From: Neiella marina
GTDB taxonomy: Bacteria > Pseudomonadota > Gammaproteobacteria > Enterobacterales > Neiellaceae
Reading direction: 5' to 3'
DNA length: 64,000 nt
Assembly (NCBI RefSeq): GCF_002165625.1
Contig: NZ_NGNS01000003.1
Span: 224,658 to 288,657, forward strand
The position numbers and the translations under genes were made by a program. Under the pieces are notes generated by a model. It did no database searches. It was not told where the DNA came from and saw nothing but the letters and a program-made list of their open reading frames with translations. How positions within the stretch are numbered: position 1 is the first letter of the stretch; every line of letters begins with the position of its first letter. Shown here piece by piece: positions 62,469-64,000 of the stretch.

Positions 62469-64000
62469 ATGAATCGGTTAGTTTCGGTATTTTTTTCTGC
62501 AATCATTGGTATCGCCATCGGTGCCGCTGGCTATCATCTTGCTCAAGGCAACTCACACCATAGTGATGCTTCAGCACAGTCAGACCAACCGCTGTACTGG
62601 GTGGCACCGATGGATCCCAACTATCGTCGTGATGGCCCAGGTAAATCGCCAATGGGGATGGATCTTGTTCCCGTTTACGCCGAACAAGACAACAATGCCG
62701 ACAGTCCCGGCACAATCAAAATTGCCCCTGAAGTTGAAAACAACTTAGCGGTAAGAACGGCAATGGTCGAAAGCAAACCACTGTCAGATACTATTTCTAC
62801 CGTTGGCTATGTCGGCTTTAATCAAGACACTCTGATCCATATCCACCCCCGAGTAGAGGGTTGGTTAGATACCCTCAATATCAAGGTAGTTGGAGAACGA
62901 GTAGAAAAAGGCGCAGCGCTGTTTTCTATCTATTCGCCCGAGCTGGTCAACGCGCAAAAAGAGTTGCTATTGACGTTGGAGAAAGCCGATCGAGCGCTCA
63001 TCGAAGCGGCAAAAGAACGTCTTCGCGCGTTGCATGTACCAGAACGACAAATCAAACAACTGGTGGCGAGCGGTAAAGCATCGCAAACGGTAACCATCTA
63101 TGCACCACAAACTGGTGTTGTAGAGATGCTGGAAGTGTCAGAAGGTTATTTTGTTCAACCAGGCGACACTATTTTGTCGTTGGGGCCACTTAATGAAGTT
63201 TGGGTGACGGCAGAAATATTTGAGCGCCAAGCGAATTTGGTTGCGGTTGGCGATGCCGTAACCATGACTCTGGATTACTTGCCCGGGCGTCGCTGGCAAG
63301 GCGTGGTGGATTACATTTATCCAATGTTGGAGCCAACCAACCGCACCGCACAAGTTCGGCTGCGCTTTGATAATTCAGATGAGACGCTTAAGCCTAATAT
63401 GTTTGCGCAGATCCAAATCCATGCCGAATCGTCTAACGAGCGGTTGGTGGTGCCAAACGAAGCAGTGATCCGAACTGGCCAGCAAGACCGACTGGTATTA
63501 GCTCTCGGAGATGGCAAGTTTAAGTCAGTGGCAGTAACGCTCGGTCGAGTCAATCAGCAACAAGCAGAAATTATCGCTGGCGTAGCAGAGGGCGACCAAG
63601 TGGTTACCTCGGCACAATTTTTACTCGATTCAGAATCGAGTATTAATTCAGACTTCAGTCGCATGTCTATTTACCAGCAAGACAAGCCCGAAAGTGTCTG
63701 GGCTGAAGGTGTGATTAAAGCCATCAATGGCGAGCAGCGCATAGCGACAGTTGACCATCAAGCAGTTGATGCTTGGCAATGGCCGCCGATGGTGATGGAT
63801 TTTCACCTAGCCGATTCAGTCGATATGACCAAACTCAAGCCCGGTACAAAGCTCCACTTTGAAATCACTGAAGTCGAGCAAGGCTATTGCATCATTGCTG
63901 TTCACATTATGGGCATGGACCATAGCCAGCATAAGAACATGGACCATAGCCAGCACAAGAACATGGACCATAGCCAGCACAAGAACATGGACCATAGCCA
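62469..64000 (+). CDS. cusB: CusB-type RND efflux adaptor, truncated at window edge
   Basis: At least 510 aa, continuing past the window. Signal anchor; a heavy-metal-binding domain (YWVAPMDPNYRRDGPGKSPMGMDLVPVY, about residues 45-72); lipoyl/hairpin region; beta-barrel (YLPGRRWQGVVDYIYPMLEPTNRTAQVRLRFDN); and a CusF-like domain (about 415-480: AEGVIKAINGEQRIATVDHQ..WQWPPMVMDFHLAD..LHFEITEVEQGYCIIAVH). It then ends in MDHSQHKN units. Links an inner-membrane CusA pump to the outer-membrane channel to export Cu(I)/Ag(I). The product is incomplete, so the length of the His/Met tail is not known. Confidence 0.93.
   Translation, partial: MNRLVSVFFSAIIGIAIGAAGYHLAQGNSHHSDASAQSDQPLYWVAPMDPNYRRDGPGKSPMGMDLVPVYAEQDNNADSPGTIKIAPEVENNLAVRTAMVESKPLSDTISTVGYVGFNQDTLIHIHPRVEGWLDTLNIKVVGERVEKGAALFSIYSPELVNAQKELLLTLEKADRALIEAAKERLRALHVPERQIKQLVASGKASQTVTIYAPQTGVVEMLEVSEGYFVQPGDTILSLGPLNEVWVTAEIFERQANLVAVGDAVTMTLDYLPGRRWQGVVDYIYPMLEPTNRTAQVRLRFDNSDETLKPNMFAQIQIHAESSNERLVVPNEAVIRTGQQDRLVLALGDGKFKSVAVTLGRVNQQQAEIIAGVAEGDQVVTSAQFLLDSESSINSDFSRMSIYQQDKPESVWAEGVIKAINGEQRIATVDHQAVDAWQWPPMVMDFHLADSVDMTKLKPGTKLHFEITEVEQGYCIIAVHIMGMDHSQHKNMDHSQHKNMDHSQHKNMDHS
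63915..64000 (+). repeat. Tandem 24-bp repeat coding for MDHSQHKN
   Basis: In-frame copies at 63915, 63939, 63963 and 63987 of a 24-base unit (ATG GAC CAT AGC CAG CAY AAG AAC); the fourth runs off the window. One synonymous difference (CAT/CAC) is seen. Each unit adds one Met and two His. Confidence 0.95.

Overview
The window reads as one contiguous chromosomal segment of a marine, facultatively anaerobic gammaproteobacterium. Housekeeping genes (fadR, nhaB, ubiG, nrdA/nrdB/yfaE, alaA, adhE, hrpA, sbcB, arfB) resemble their Escherichia coli counterparts closely. Two Na+/H+ antiporters, a PL7 alginate lyase and a GH43 enzyme with CBM6-like modules suggest an algal-polysaccharide degrader of the Alteromonadales type. 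Genus is not determinable from the sequence alone. No rRNA, tRNA, CRISPR array, prophage or intact insertion sequence was seen.

Layout. 1-4.4 kb: end of a periplasmic binding protein, a DUF1289 protein, and a diguanylate cyclase convergent with an EAL phosphodiesterase. 4.5-10.8 kb: thioesterase, a DsbD/ScsB-like reductase with a secreted redoxin, arfB, small genes, ompW. 10.8-16.5 kb: fadR divergent from nhaB, then nhaA, a secreted lysophospholipase-like hydrolase and a small membrane protein. 16.5-22 kb: ubiG-gph, then nrdA, nrdB and yfaE behind NrdR-like boxes. 22-34 kb: TonB-dependent receptor, GNAT, a MerR regulator and the aldo/keto reductase it probably controls, alaA, a large HD-GYP protein, a secreted HAD protein, dGTPase, MarC. 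34-37.2 kb: adhE with an FNR-type promoter. 37.2-38 kb: a repeat-rich non-coding island. 38-48.3 kb: alginate lyase lipoprotein, small enzymes, hrpA, an unrecognised secreted protein divergent from the GH43 enzyme. 48.4-52 kb: S10 peptidase and sbcB. 52.3-58 kb: the accessory locus described next. 58.5-64 kb: chemoreceptor, porin plus PstS-like protein, and the start of a Cus-type metal-efflux operon cut by the window edge.

The most interesting locus is 52.3-58.1 kb. A soluble cytochrome P450, a putidaredoxin-type [2Fe-2S] ferredoxin and an FAD ferredoxin reductase form one operon. Next to it an AraC-type regulator is divergent from a two-gene operon for a zinc alcohol dehydrogenase of class-III-like layout and an esterase-D/S-formylglutathione-hydrolase-like enzyme. 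That is the gene set needed to remove an O-methyl group oxidatively and dispose of the formaldehyde, as described for 6-O-methyl-D-galactose in marine Bacteroidetes. Both operons carry the same 11-bp-spaced direct repeat (AAATGAC-N4-AAATG) upstream, which I propose as the AraC operator joining them into one regulon. The substrate is inferred, not shown.

Other regulatory signals read directly from the sequence: a perfect FNR box about 41 bp upstream of the predicted adhE start; a MerR-type promoter with a 19-bp spacer and 14-bp dyad before the aldo/keto reductase; NrdR-like elements at 31-bp intervals before nrdA; and FNR-like boxes before ompW and in the P450 promoter.
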